This document shows, one piece after another, positions 11,512 to 19,623 of a stretch of DNA of 64,000 nucleotides. Each line of letters starts with the position of its first letter. Position 1 is the stretch's first letter. Source of the DNA: CAWEDP01 sp963807925 (GTDB lineage Bacteria > Acidobacteriota > Vicinamibacteria > Vicinamibacterales > CAVVIG01); contig CAWEDP010000002.1 in the NCBI GenBank assembly GCA_963807925.1, positions 496,001 to 560,000 of the forward strand. Reading direction: 5' to 3'. A model generated the notes under the pieces. It saw only the letters and a program-made list of their open reading frames with translations. It was not told where the DNA came from and searched no databases. Made by a program: the position numbers and the translations under genes.

Positions 11512-12243
11512 ATGAGAGTCTTCGCCTTTGCTGCGTCGCTCGCGCTGGTGGTCGGTGCCGCCCCCGCGTTCGCCCAGGCGCCGACGCCCGCGCCTCCCCT
11601 CCAGGCGCCGGCACAAGCCGCGCCCCCGGCCCCCGCTCCCCAGCCGCCGGCGCCGTTCCCGCAAGGCGCGAAGATCGGCTTCGTCGATTTTCAGCGCGTC
11701 GCGGCCGAATCGGGCGAGGGACAGAACTCGACGGCCAAGATCAACGCGCTCGTCGCCAAGAAACAGACGGAAGGCGCGGAGAAGTCCAAGTCTCTCCAGG
11801 CGAATCAGCAGAAGCTGGCCCAGAGCGGCGCCGTGATGAGCGACGCGGCCAGGACGGCGCTCGAAAAGGAAATCGAGCGGCAGACGCGTGAGGGCGAGCG
11901 ATTCCAGCAGGACGCCCAGGCCGAGATCAACGAGCTGCAACAGGAGCTGCAGCTCGACTTCCAGAAGAAGATTCTGCCGCTCGTGCAGCAGATCCGTCAG
12001 GAGAAAGGGCTCCACCTTCTCCTCAGCCGCGCCGACGCAGGGATCGTGGCCTGGGATCCCGGCATCGACCTGACCGACGAGCTCGTGAAGAAGCTCGATG
12101 CGATCGCGCCGAAAGCGGCGGCGCCGGCCGCCGCGGCGCCACCGCGGGCGACGCCGCCTGCCGCGGCCGCTCCGCGCCCGACTCCGGCGGCGCCGCGTCC
12201 CTCGGCGCCAGCTGCGCCCGCTCCCGCGACGCCGAAGAAATAG
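11512..12243 (+). CDS. skp: OmpH/Skp family periplasmic chaperone
   Basis: This 243-residue secreted protein has a signal peptide (about 1-21, ending AAPAFA), a Pro/Ala-rich linker, and a Skp domain (about 55-190). The domain starts with the strand KIGFVDFQRV and continues as a long charged coiled coil whose tip resembles Skp. The last 40 residues are a Pro/Ala/Lys-rich tail absent from E. coli Skp. It should hold unfolded outer-membrane proteins for BamA, encoded just upstream. The ATG at 11512 follows GAGGAAAGG at 11493-11501; the TTG at 11503 is too close to that Shine-Dalgarno. Confidence 0.85.
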   Translation: MRVFAFAASLALVVGAAPAFAQAPTPAPPLQAPAQAAPPAPAPQPPAPFPQGAKIGFVDFQRVAAESGEGQNSTAKINALVAKKQTEGAEKSKSLQANQQKLAQSGAVMSDAARTALEKEIERQTREGERFQQDAQAEINELQQELQLDFQKKILPLVQQIRQEKGLHLLLSRADAGIVAWDPGIDLTDELVKKLDAIAPKAAAPAAAAPPRATPPAAAAPRPTPAAPRPSAPAAPAPATPKK

Positions 12244-12302
12244 CCGCCGCTGCTGATTGTCAGCTGCCGGCCGCCCATCGACAACCACGAGGCGCATCGC
12301 AG

Positions 12303-13577
12303 GTGGCCATCAGCACTCTGCCGGCGATCAACATCCCGATCCTTCTGGACCGGCTGTGCTACCGGTACCCGTCCATGCTGGTGGACGCCATCACCGAGCA
12401 CGAGGTCGGCCAGCGCCTGGTGGCCGTCAAGAACGTCACCGTCAACGAGGAGTTCTTCCAGGGGCACTTTCCCGGCGCGCCGCTCATGCCCGGCGTGCTG
12501 ATGCTGGAGTCGCTCTCGCAGGTCGCCGCGATTCTGCTGCTGCAGCGCGACGATGCGCCGCCCAATACCCGCGTGTATCTGCGGGGCGTGGACGACGCGA
12601 AGTTTCGGCGTCAGGTGGTGCCCGGCGACCGGCTTCGCCTGGAAGTGTCGCTGGGCCGCCGCCGGGCGGGTCTCGCCCGCGCCCATGCGTCGGCCTTCGT
12701 GGGCGATCAGCTCGTCGCCGAGGCCGAGCTGCTCCTCGGCCTGGTGCCCGATCGCACGGAAATCGACCCCACGGCCATCGTGCATCCGCGCGCGCAGATC
12801 GCCGCGGGGACGACCGTCGGGCCGCACGCGACGATCGGGCCGAACGTGCGTATTGGCGCCAACTGCCGGATCGGCGCGTCGGCCGTGATCGACGGGTGGA
12901 CCGAGATAGGCGACGACACCGAGATCTATCCGTTCGCGTCGATCGGCCTCATCCCGCAGGACTTGAAGTTCAAGGGTGAGCCGTCGCGGCTCGTCATCGG
13001 GCAGCGCAACATCTTCCGCGAGTTCGTGACGATCAACCGCGGCACCCGCGGCGGCGGCGGCGTGACGCAGATTGGCGATCGCAACGTGTTCATGGCGTAC
13101 GTGCACGTGGCGCACGATTGCCAGGTGGGCCACGACACGATCTTCGGCCCCCACGCCACGCTCGGCGGGCACGTGGCGGTCGAAGACTTCGCGAACATCA
13201 GCGCGGGATCGGCGGTGCACCAGTTCTGCCGGGTGGGACGCCACGGGTTCATCGGCGGGTACTCGGTGATCACCAAGGACGCGCTGCCCTACGCGCGCAC
13301 GGTCGGCAGCCGTCCGGCGCGCATCTTCGGCACCAACACCATCGGGCTCATGCGGCGCGGCTTCTCGCCGGCGGTCGTCGAGAAGCTGAAACGGTCGTTC
13401 CGGTACCTGCTGCAGTCGAAGCTGAACACCACCCGGGCGCTCCAGCAGATTCAGCAGGATCGCTCGCTCGCGTGTCCGGAGGTGCAGTACCTGCTCGATT
13501 TCATCCGTACCTCGCAGCGCGGCGTGATCCTGCGCCGCGCCACCCGCAAGGCGGAAGAAGTCTTCGCCGACGAATGA
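12303..13577 (+). CDS. Fused FabZ-type hydroxyacyl-ACP dehydratase and LpxA UDP-GlcNAc acyltransferase
   Basis: This 424-residue protein joins two enzymes that are normally separate. Residues 1-145 are a FabZ-type hot-dog domain with both catalytic residues visible: His55 in GHFPG and Glu69 in MLESLSQ. From about residue 150 the left-handed beta-helix of LpxA begins, with hexapeptide repeats, the catalytic His in AHDC (about 271) and the LpxA C-terminal helices. FabZ dehydrates beta-hydroxyacyl-ACP, while LpxA uses the same substrate to start lipid A, so the fusion puts the branch point on one chain. It starts at GTG 12303 after GAGG at 12286-12289. lpxI follows 58 bases downstream. Confidence 0.93.
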   Translation: MAISTLPAINIPILLDRLCYRYPSMLVDAITEHEVGQRLVAVKNVTVNEEFFQGHFPGAPLMPGVLMLESLSQVAAILLLQRDDAPPNTRVYLRGVDDAKFRRQVVPGDRLRLEVSLGRRRAGLARAHASAFVGDQLVAEAELLLGLVPDRTEIDPTAIVHPRAQIAAGTTVGPHATIGPNVRIGANCRIGASAVIDGWTEIGDDTEIYPFASIGLIPQDLKFKGEPSRLVIGQRNIFREFVTINRGTRGGGGVTQIGDRNVFMAYVHVAHDCQVGHDTIFGPHATLGGHVAVEDFANISAGSAVHQFCRVGRHGFIGGYSVITKDALPYARTVGSRPARIFGTNTIGLMRRGFSPAVVEKLKRSFRYLLQSKLNTTRALQQIQQDRSLACPEVQYLLDFIRTSQRGVILRRATRKAEEVFADE

Positions 13578-13635
13578 TCGCGCCGATCCTCCGTCGAACG
13601 CGTGCGTGCGCCACCCGGCTTCGCGAACAACCGTC

Positions 13636-14460
13636 GTGCGCCTGGGGCTGATCGCGGGCAACGGCCGGTTTCCGTTTCTCGTGCTCGAGGCCGCGCGCGG
13701 CGCCGGGCACGAGGTCACCGTGATCGCCCTCAAGGAAGAGACGTTTCCCGATCTCGAGCAGACCGCCGCCAGACCGCCGGCCGCCGTGGTGCACTGGATC
13801 TCTCTCGGACAGCTCGGCACCTGCATCAGCGTCCTGACGGCCGCAGGCGTCACCCAGGCCGTCATGGCCGGACAGGTGAAGCACACCAAGCTCTTCGCCG
13901 ACATCGTGCCCGACCTCACGCTGGTCGGAGTCCTCATGCGGCTGAAGACCCGGAACACCGACGCGATCATTTCCGGCGTGGCCGACGAGCTGCGGCGCCA
14001 CGGCATCGAGCTGCTGGATTCGACCGCCTTTCTCCGTCCGCTGATGGCCGGCGAGGGCGTGCTGACCGCCCGCCCGCCGACCGAGGAGCAGCGCGCGGAC
14101 CTGGCGTTCGGCGCCCGGATGGCCGACGCGCTGGCCGGTCTGGACGTCGGACAGACGGTGGCCGTCAAATCGTCGGCGGTCGTTGCCGTCGAGGCGATGG
14201 AGGGCACCGACCAGGTGATTGCGCGTGCCGGTCAGCTCGCCGGCGCCGGCGTGCGCATCGTCAAGGTTGCCAAGCCGAACCAGGACATGCGCTTTGACGT
14301 GCCGGTGATCGGCGTGTCGACGATTGCCGCCATGCGGGCGGCCGGCGCCGACGCGCTGTCGGTGGACGCCGGGAAGACGCTGCTGATCGACGGCGGGGCC
14401 ATCGTCACCGCCGCGAACGTCGCCGGCATCGTCATCGTGGGGCGACCTTCCGGTCCATGA
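13636..14460 (+). CDS. lpxI: UDP-2,3-diacylglucosamine pyrophosphatase LpxI (DUF1009)
   Basis: This 274-residue protein matches the LpxI family, which hydrolyses UDP-2,3-diacylglucosamine to lipid X, the step done by LpxH in E. coli. The N-terminal motif LGLIAGNGRFPFLVLEAAR and the C-terminal VPVIGVSTI and LLIDGG stretches are characteristic. I chose the GTG at 13636 because it begins exactly at the family start; an upstream in-frame GTG at 13606 adds nothing recognisable. It follows the FabZ-LpxA fusion and precedes the Gfo/Idh oxidoreductase, a recurring lipid A gene order. Confidence 0.9.
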   Translation: MRLGLIAGNGRFPFLVLEAARGAGHEVTVIALKEETFPDLEQTAARPPAAVVHWISLGQLGTCISVLTAAGVTQAVMAGQVKHTKLFADIVPDLTLVGVLMRLKTRNTDAIISGVADELRRHGIELLDSTAFLRPLMAGEGVLTARPPTEEQRADLAFGARMADALAGLDVGQTVAVKSSAVVAVEAMEGTDQVIARAGQLAGAGVRIVKVAKPNQDMRFDVPVIGVSTIAAMRAAGADALSVDAGKTLLIDGGAIVTAANVAGIVIVGRPSGP

Positions 14461-14561
14461 GCCTTCCGGGCATCTGCCGACGAAGACGCGCGTCCGCAGG
14501 GGTTTGCATCTAAGATGCGTCGTGCGCTGGTGATTCGATGATGGGCCGTCGTGGCTGACCT

Positions 14562-15539
14562 ATGGCGCTTCGCGTGGCAGTGATCGGCGTCGGGTATCTG
14601 GGCCGTCATCACGCCCGCATTCTGTCGGCGCTGCCCGGCGTCGCCCTCGTCGCGGTGGCCGACACGAACATCGCGCGGGCGTCGGAGGTCGCCGCCCTGC
14701 ACGGCACGCGGGCGATGGCGGACTATCGCGACATCGTGGGGGCGGTGGACGCAGTCACGATCGCGGTGCCGACCGGGCGGCATCGTGAGGTGGCGCTCGC
14801 CTTTCTCGAGGCCGGCACGCCCGTTCTGGTGGAGAAGCCGATGGCCGGCTCGCTGGCCGACGCCGACGCGATGATTGCCGCGGCGCGACGGGCCGGGGTC
14901 TCGATTGCCGTCGGCCACACCGAGCGCTTCAACCCGGCAGTCGCGGCCGCGCGGCCGCTGCTCGTCGATCCCCGGTTCATCGAGGTGCATCGGCTCGGCA
15001 CGTTTCCCGAGCGCAGCCTGGACATCGACGTGGTGTTCGATCTGATGATTCACGACCTCGACGTCGTCCTGTCGCTGGTACCGTCGGCGGTGGAGTCGCT
15101 CGAGGCGGTGGGCGTGCCGGTGCTGACCGGACGCGTGGACATCGCCAACGCCCGCCTGCGGTTCGCGAACGGATGCATCGCCAACCTGACGGCGAGCCGA
15201 ATCAGCCGCGAGCGAGTGCGCAAGATCCGGTTCTTTCAGCCGTTCGCCTACGTGTCCATCGACTACGGCGCGCAGAAAGTCGAGCTGTGGCGGCTGGTCC
15301 ACGGCGGCGCCGCCGCGCCACGAATCGACGGCGGCGAGGTCGAGGTGACCAGCGAGGAGCCGTTGAAGCGCGAGCTCGCGGATTTCGTGGACGCCGTACG
15401 GTCGACGCGCGAGCCGGCGGTGACCGGCGAGGACGGGCGGCGGGCCCTCGCGCTGGCGACGCGGGTGGTCGAGGCGATGCGGTCGACGGCGGACCTCCCG
15501 TCGCGGCGCCGCGACAGCCATCGAGGAGACGGGCCATGA
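14562..15539 (+). CDS. Gfo/Idh/MocA family oxidoreductase in lipid A cluster
   Basis: This 325-residue NAD(P)-dependent oxidoreductase has an N-terminal Rossmann domain with the nucleotide motif GVGYLGRHH (residues 9-17), the family EKP motif (about 91-94) and a C-terminal Gfo/Idh alpha/beta domain with HDLDVVLS. Sugar-nucleotide dehydrogenation is the general family activity. Because it sits directly after lpxA and lpxI it may act on a UDP-sugar lipid A precursor, as GnnA does in Acidithiobacillus (3-keto step before amination). The partner aminotransferase GnnB is not in the window. The specific substrate is inference. Confidence 0.85.
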   Translation: MALRVAVIGVGYLGRHHARILSALPGVALVAVADTNIARASEVAALHGTRAMADYRDIVGAVDAVTIAVPTGRHREVALAFLEAGTPVLVEKPMAGSLADADAMIAAARRAGVSIAVGHTERFNPAVAAARPLLVDPRFIEVHRLGTFPERSLDIDVVFDLMIHDLDVVLSLVPSAVESLEAVGVPVLTGRVDIANARLRFANGCIANLTASRISRERVRKIRFFQPFAYVSIDYGAQKVELWRLVHGGAAAPRIDGGEVEVTSEEPLKRELADFVDAVRSTREPAVTGEDGRRALALATRVVEAMRSTADLPSRRRDSHRGDGP

Positions 15540-15593
15540 GGTCGGCCCGTGAGCCTCTGCCCGGTGCGCGACGCGCAATGGCCAGCGCCACTC

Positions 15594-17042
15594 ATGTACG
15601 CTGATCTCTCGGATTTTCTCGCCGATCTCGACAAGCGCCGGCTGCTCGCCCGCATCACCGAGCCGGTGAACCCGGCTCTCGAAATCGCCGCCGTGACCGA
15701 TCGCGCCTGCAAGGCGGCCGGCGGCGGTCCGGCGCTCGTTTTCGAGTCGCCGACAGGATTCGACATCCCGGTTGCCACCAACGTCTTCGGATCGGTCGAG
15801 CGGATGTGCCTGGCGCTGGGCGTGAAGGCGCTCGACGACCTCGCCCGGGAGATCCACGAACTGATGACCCCGCCCGCACCGCGCGGGGTGCTCGATGCCC
15901 TGAAGATGCTGCCGATGGTTGGCCGTCTGACCGATCTGATGCCGAAGACGGTGAAAGACGGGGCCTGTCAGGAGATCGTCGATCGCGCGGGCACGCTCGA
16001 CGCGCTGCCCATCCTGACCTGCTGGCCCGAGGACGGCGGGCGGTACATCACCCTGCCTCTGGTGTTCACCAGGGACCCTGAAACCGGCGTCCGCAACATC
16101 GGCACGTATCGCATGCAGGTGTTCGACGGGCGCACGACCGGCATGCACTGGCAGCGGCACAAAGGAGGGGCGCAACACCACCGGGTCGCCGAGCGTCTCG
16201 GCCGGCGGCTCGAAGTCGCCGTTGTCCTGGGCCCCGAGCCGGTGCTGACCTACTGTGCGACGGCGCCGATGCCCGAGGGGCTCGACGAACTGCTGCTGGG
16301 CGGCTTCCTCTCGCGCCGTCGCATCGAGATGGTGAAATGCGTCACGGTCGATCTGGAGGTGCCGGCCAGCGCCCACATCGTGCTCGAAGGGTACGTGGAG
16401 CCGGGCGAGCGCCGGCGCGAGGGGCCGTTCGGCGATCACACCGGCTTCTACTCGCAGCCCGACGATTACCCGGTGTTTCACCTGACGTGCGTCACACGTC
16501 GGCGACGGCCGACCTACCTGACCACGATCGTCGGCATCCCGCCGATGGAGGACTACTATCTCGGTCTGGCGAGCGAGCGCATCTTCCTGCCTGTGATTCA
16601 GAAGACGGTGCCCGAGATCGTGGACATGCACTTCCCGGCCGAAGGCATCTTTCACAATCTCGTCATCGTGTCCGTCGACAAGCGCTATCCGGGCCACGCC
16701 CGCAAGATCATGCATGCGTGCTGGGGTCTCGGTCAGCTGATGTTCTCGAAGACGATCGTGGTCGTCGACAAGGACGTGAACGTCCACGATGTCGGAGAAG
16801 TCGCCTGGATCGTCGGCACGCACATGGATCCGCTGCGCGACGTCCAGATGACGCGCGGTCCGGTCGACGATCTCGACGACGCCGCGGACATGCCGGCGTA
16901 CGGGGGAAAGATGGGGATCGACGCGACCCGGAAGTGGGCATCCGAGGGCTACAAGCGGACGTGGCCGTCCCGGGTCCGGACCACTGAAGAGGCGGGCCGC
17001 AAGGCAGCGGAGATCTTCCGAAGGATCCAGCACCGCGGCTGA
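15594..17042 (+). CDS. ubiD: UbiD family prenylated-FMN-dependent decarboxylase (menaquinone pathway)
   Basis: This 482-residue UbiD-type (de)carboxylase needs prenylated FMN made by UbiX, which is encoded at 22923. The conserved EGPFGDHTGFY motif (about residues 275-285) carries acidic active-site residues. In the futalosine route this enzyme (MqnL type) removes the carboxylate of the prenylated naphthoate. The ATG at 15594 gives the usual start YADLSDFLADLDK; the frame opens earlier without similarity. It heads the menaquinone block, 54 bases after the Gfo/Idh gene. Confidence 0.9.
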   Translation: MYADLSDFLADLDKRRLLARITEPVNPALEIAAVTDRACKAAGGGPALVFESPTGFDIPVATNVFGSVERMCLALGVKALDDLAREIHELMTPPAPRGVLDALKMLPMVGRLTDLMPKTVKDGACQEIVDRAGTLDALPILTCWPEDGGRYITLPLVFTRDPETGVRNIGTYRMQVFDGRTTGMHWQRHKGGAQHHRVAERLGRRLEVAVVLGPEPVLTYCATAPMPEGLDELLLGGFLSRRRIEMVKCVTVDLEVPASAHIVLEGYVEPGERRREGPFGDHTGFYSQPDDYPVFHLTCVTRRRRPTYLTTIVGIPPMEDYYLGLASERIFLPVIQKTVPEIVDMHFPAEGIFHNLVIVSVDKRYPGHARKIMHACWGLGQLMFSKTIVVVDKDVNVHDVGEVAWIVGTHMDPLRDVQMTRGPVDDLDDAADMPAYGGKMGIDATRKWASEGYKRTWPSRVRTTEEAGRKAAEIFRRIQHRG

Positions 17043-17143
17043 GCCCGGCGCCGCCGGCGACGTGGCGGCGGTCCGGCTGGTGGCGCGAGGTGGCGGGCGG
17101 CCGTCGACGATTTTCCATCACTACCACGGCCCGGAGCGTGGGA

Positions 17144-17174
17144 GCCCGCGGAAATCCTGTGTTTTGCCGCGGGC
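17144..17174 (+). terminator. Hairpin between ubiD and the YIP1-like gene
   Basis: GCCCGCGG at 17144-17151 pairs perfectly with CCGCGGGC at 17167-17174 around a 15-base loop that contains GTGTTTT. It lies about 100 bases after ubiD and 33 before the next start. No T-run follows the stem, so terminator function is tentative. Confidence 0.3.
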
Positions 17175-17207
17175 CGGCGTAGCAAGCGGCTTGCATGAGT
17201 TTCCGAC

Positions 17208-17759
17208 ATGGCCACCGTTACCGCGACCAATACGTTCCTGCAGCGGCTCATCGGTGCGGCCGCGCTCGATTCCGCGATTTACGAAGAGGTCGAGGCCGAT
17301 CGGAGCGCCACAGGTCAGGCGCTGGCGGTCGTGATCGCGTCGAGCCTCGCGGCCGGTGTCGGCGCGCGGGCGTTCGGCGGCAGCACCTTGGTCAACGCGG
17401 CGTTCTTCACCGTCCTGTCGCTGCTGGCGTGGGGAGCGTGGGCAGTCGTCACCTTCGAGATCGGCGTGCACGTCCTGCCCGGGCCGCAGACGCGCTCTGA
17501 CGTGGGTGAGCTCTTGCGAACGATCGGCTTCTCCTCGGCGCCCGGGATTCTGCGCGTGTTCGGGATGCTTCCTGGCGTCACGGCTCCGGCCTTCGTCATC
17601 ACGTCGGTCTGGATGCTGGCGGCGATGGTCGTCGCCGTCAGGCAGGCGCTGGACTACACAAGCACCGGCCGCGCGATCCTGGTCTGCGTGCTGGGCTGGA
17701 TGCTCGCGGTCACGCTGGCGATCGGCATCGGCCTGGTGTTCGGCCCGGTCCTCTCCTGA
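17208..17759 (+). CDS. YIP1-like integral membrane protein
   Basis: This 183-residue protein has a short cytoplasmic N-terminus (FLQRLIGAAALDSAIYEEVEAD) and about four or five hydrophobic segments (roughly 38-55, 60-85, 100-118, 122-145, 155-180). The layout and the motif FSSAPGILRVFGMLP resemble bacterial Yip1-domain proteins. No catalytic residues are apparent. It lies within the menaquinone block, between the UbiD decarboxylase and the MqnE-like gene, on the same strand. A link to quinone synthesis in the membrane is possible but unproven. Confidence 0.75.
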   Translation: MATVTATNTFLQRLIGAAALDSAIYEEVEADRSATGQALAVVIASSLAAGVGARAFGGSTLVNAAFFTVLSLLAWGAWAVVTFEIGVHVLPGPQTRSDVGELLRTIGFSSAPGILRVFGMLPGVTAPAFVITSVWMLAAMVVAVRQALDYTSTGRAILVCVLGWMLAVTLAIGIGLVFGPVLS

Positions 17760-17843
17760 ATCGGATCGGTCGTACCCGTCGGCATCGGCTCGCTCACGCG
17801 TCGGCGCCTCCTCTGTGTTGGCGTCTGATAAGATCGCCGGCTG

Positions 17844-18752
17844 GTGTCCGCGACGCTGACTGACCAGGAAATCGCGTCTCTCGCGACCACTCACGACATC
17901 ATCAGTCTGGGCGTGAGGGCCGATGACCTGCGCCGGCGTCTGCACGGCAGGCGCACCACGTTCGTGCGGGTGGCGACCGTGCCGATCGAGGACGACGGCG
18001 CCTCGTGGCCTCCGGGCGCGGGCGAAATCCGGGTTGCCGGGACGCCGGCGACGCGCGAGGCGGCGCTCGAGCGGATCCGCGCCGTGGCCGTCCAGGCGCG
18101 CGGCGCGCCGGTCAGCGGGTTCTCGTTGTCGGATCTCGAGCGCCTGTCCGCCGCGGAAGGGATGACGCTTCGATCGCTGCTGGAAGACTTGCGCGCGGCC
18201 GGCCTCGAGCTGGTGGCCGAGGCGGCAATCGACACGCTTCAGGATCCCCGCCGCTCCCTCGAAGAGGTGAACATCGCCGGTCTCTCGCTGGCGCGGCTCA
18301 CGGTGCGCCAGTTGCCCTCGTCCGATATCGTCTCGCTGTACAAGGGGGTCGCCGAATTGCAGCGCCGGATCGCGATCATCCGGGCGTTCGCGCCGTTGCC
18401 GCAGACCGGAAATGCCGCGGTCCCGACCACCGGATACGAGGATGTGAAGGCGATCGCGCTGGCACGGCTGGTTGTCGGCAACGTGGGGTCCATTCAGGTC
18501 GATTGGTCGCGGTACGGGCCCAAGCTCGCCCAGGTGGCGCTGACAGTCGGGGCCGACGACATCGACGGGGTGTCGCCCGAGAACCAGGTCGCCGAAGGGC
18601 GGCGCCGGGCGCCCCTGGAGGAGGTGCGGCGCAACGTCCGCGCGGCCGGTCAGGAGCCGATCGAACGCAATGGCCGGTTCGAGATCGTCACGCCCGACGC
18701 CGGCGATCGGCGGGCGGGCGAGCGGCCATCCCCGGAACCGCACCAACGATGA
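17844..18752 (+). CDS. Cysteine-free MqnE/MqnC-like protein lacking the radical SAM motif
   Basis: This 302-residue protein aligns by eye with aminofutalosine synthase MqnE and its relatives. Near the N-terminus DIISLGVRADDLRRRLHG matches the segment just before the radical SAM barrel. In the C-terminal half, LLEDLRAAGLELVAEAAIDTL, TGYEDVKAIALARLVVGN and KLAQVALTVGADDIDG match the MqnE/CofH C-terminal domain. The CxxxCxxC cluster motif is absent and the whole product contains no cysteine, so it cannot bind the 4Fe-4S cluster. It looks maintained: the ORF is intact and its stop overlaps the mqnA start as ATGA. The GTG at 17844 is the likely start; TAAGAT at 17829-17834 could be a -10. The function is unknown. 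Confidence 0.8.
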   Translation: MSATLTDQEIASLATTHDIISLGVRADDLRRRLHGRRTTFVRVATVPIEDDGASWPPGAGEIRVAGTPATREAALERIRAVAVQARGAPVSGFSLSDLERLSAAEGMTLRSLLEDLRAAGLELVAEAAIDTLQDPRRSLEEVNIAGLSLARLTVRQLPSSDIVSLYKGVAELQRRIAIIRAFAPLPQTGNAAVPTTGYEDVKAIALARLVVGNVGSIQVDWSRYGPKLAQVALTVGADDIDGVSPENQVAEGRRRAPLEEVRRNVRAAGQEPIERNGRFEIVTPDAGDRRAGERPSPEPHQR

Positions 18753-19588
18753 GCCGCGTGCGCCTGGGGGCCGTCAGCTATCTGAACGCGCGTCCGTGCG
18801 TCGTCGGCCTCGAGGCCGATCCGCGGTTCGACCTGCGCTTCGATCTTCCAGCGCGCTGTGCGGCGCTGCTCCACGAGGACGCGATCGACGTCGGCCTGGT
18901 TCCCTCGATTGAGTATCTGCGCGGCGCGGCCGGAGGCGCGAGCTACTCGATCGTGCCCGACGTCGCGATTGCCTCGTCCGGGCCGGTGGCGTCGGTGGCG
19001 TTGTACGCGAAGCGGCCCGTCGAAGACGTACGGTCGATCGCGCTGGATACGAGCTCGAGGACGTCGGTGGCCCTGACCCGCGTCCTGTGCGCCGTCGCGT
19101 GGCACATCGAGCCCTCGTTCGAGCCTCACGGCCCGGATCTGCAGGCGATGCTCGTCCGATGCGACGCGGCGCTGCTGATTGGCGACGCGGCTCTGTTCGT
19201 GGACCCCGCCAGGGCCGGGCTGAAGCCGGAGACCGCGCCGGCAGCCGACCCGTCCGCGCCTATCGAGAAGATCGATCTTGGGGAGGCCTGGACGGCGGCT
19301 ACCGGGCTCCCGTTCGTGTACGCGTTCTGGGCAGGACGCCCGACCAGACTGTCGGCGGGCGAGGTCCGCGCCATCCAGACGGCGCGGGACCGGGGGGTGG
19401 CCGATCCGGATCGGGTGGCCGGCGACCATCTGAGCGACCCGACCAGCCGCGCCGTCGGGGCCCGGTACCTGCGGGATAATATCAAGTATCGGCTGGGCGA
19501 TTCGGAGCGGGCCGGGCTCGAGACGTTCTACCGGTTCGCGGCCGAACTCGGGCTGGTGCCGCGGCCGAACGGGCTGCGCTTCTACTGA
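18749..19588 (+). CDS. mqnA: Chorismate dehydratase MqnA
   Basis: This 279-residue protein belongs to the MqnA/MqnD periplasmic-binding-fold family. MqnA dehydrates chorismate to 3-[(1-carboxyvinyl)oxy]benzoate, the first step of futalosine-dependent menaquinone synthesis. The N-terminal RLGAVSYLNARPC and DVGLVPSIEYLR are diagnostic of MqnA. The ATG at 18749 overlaps the stop of the preceding MqnE-like gene by four bases, and mqnC follows after 35 bases. Length is normal for the family (about 270-290). Confidence 0.93.
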   Translation: MSRVRLGAVSYLNARPCVVGLEADPRFDLRFDLPARCAALLHEDAIDVGLVPSIEYLRGAAGGASYSIVPDVAIASSGPVASVALYAKRPVEDVRSIALDTSSRTSVALTRVLCAVAWHIEPSFEPHGPDLQAMLVRCDAALLIGDAALFVDPARAGLKPETAPAADPSAPIEKIDLGEAWTAATGLPFVYAFWAGRPTRLSAGEVRAIQTARDRGVADPDRVAGDHLSDPTSRAVGARYLRDNIKYRLGDSERAGLETFYRFAAELGLVPRPNGLRFY

Positions 19589-19623
19589 AATCGCGGTCCG
19601 GCTTCGGCCGAACCGAGCGTGCC

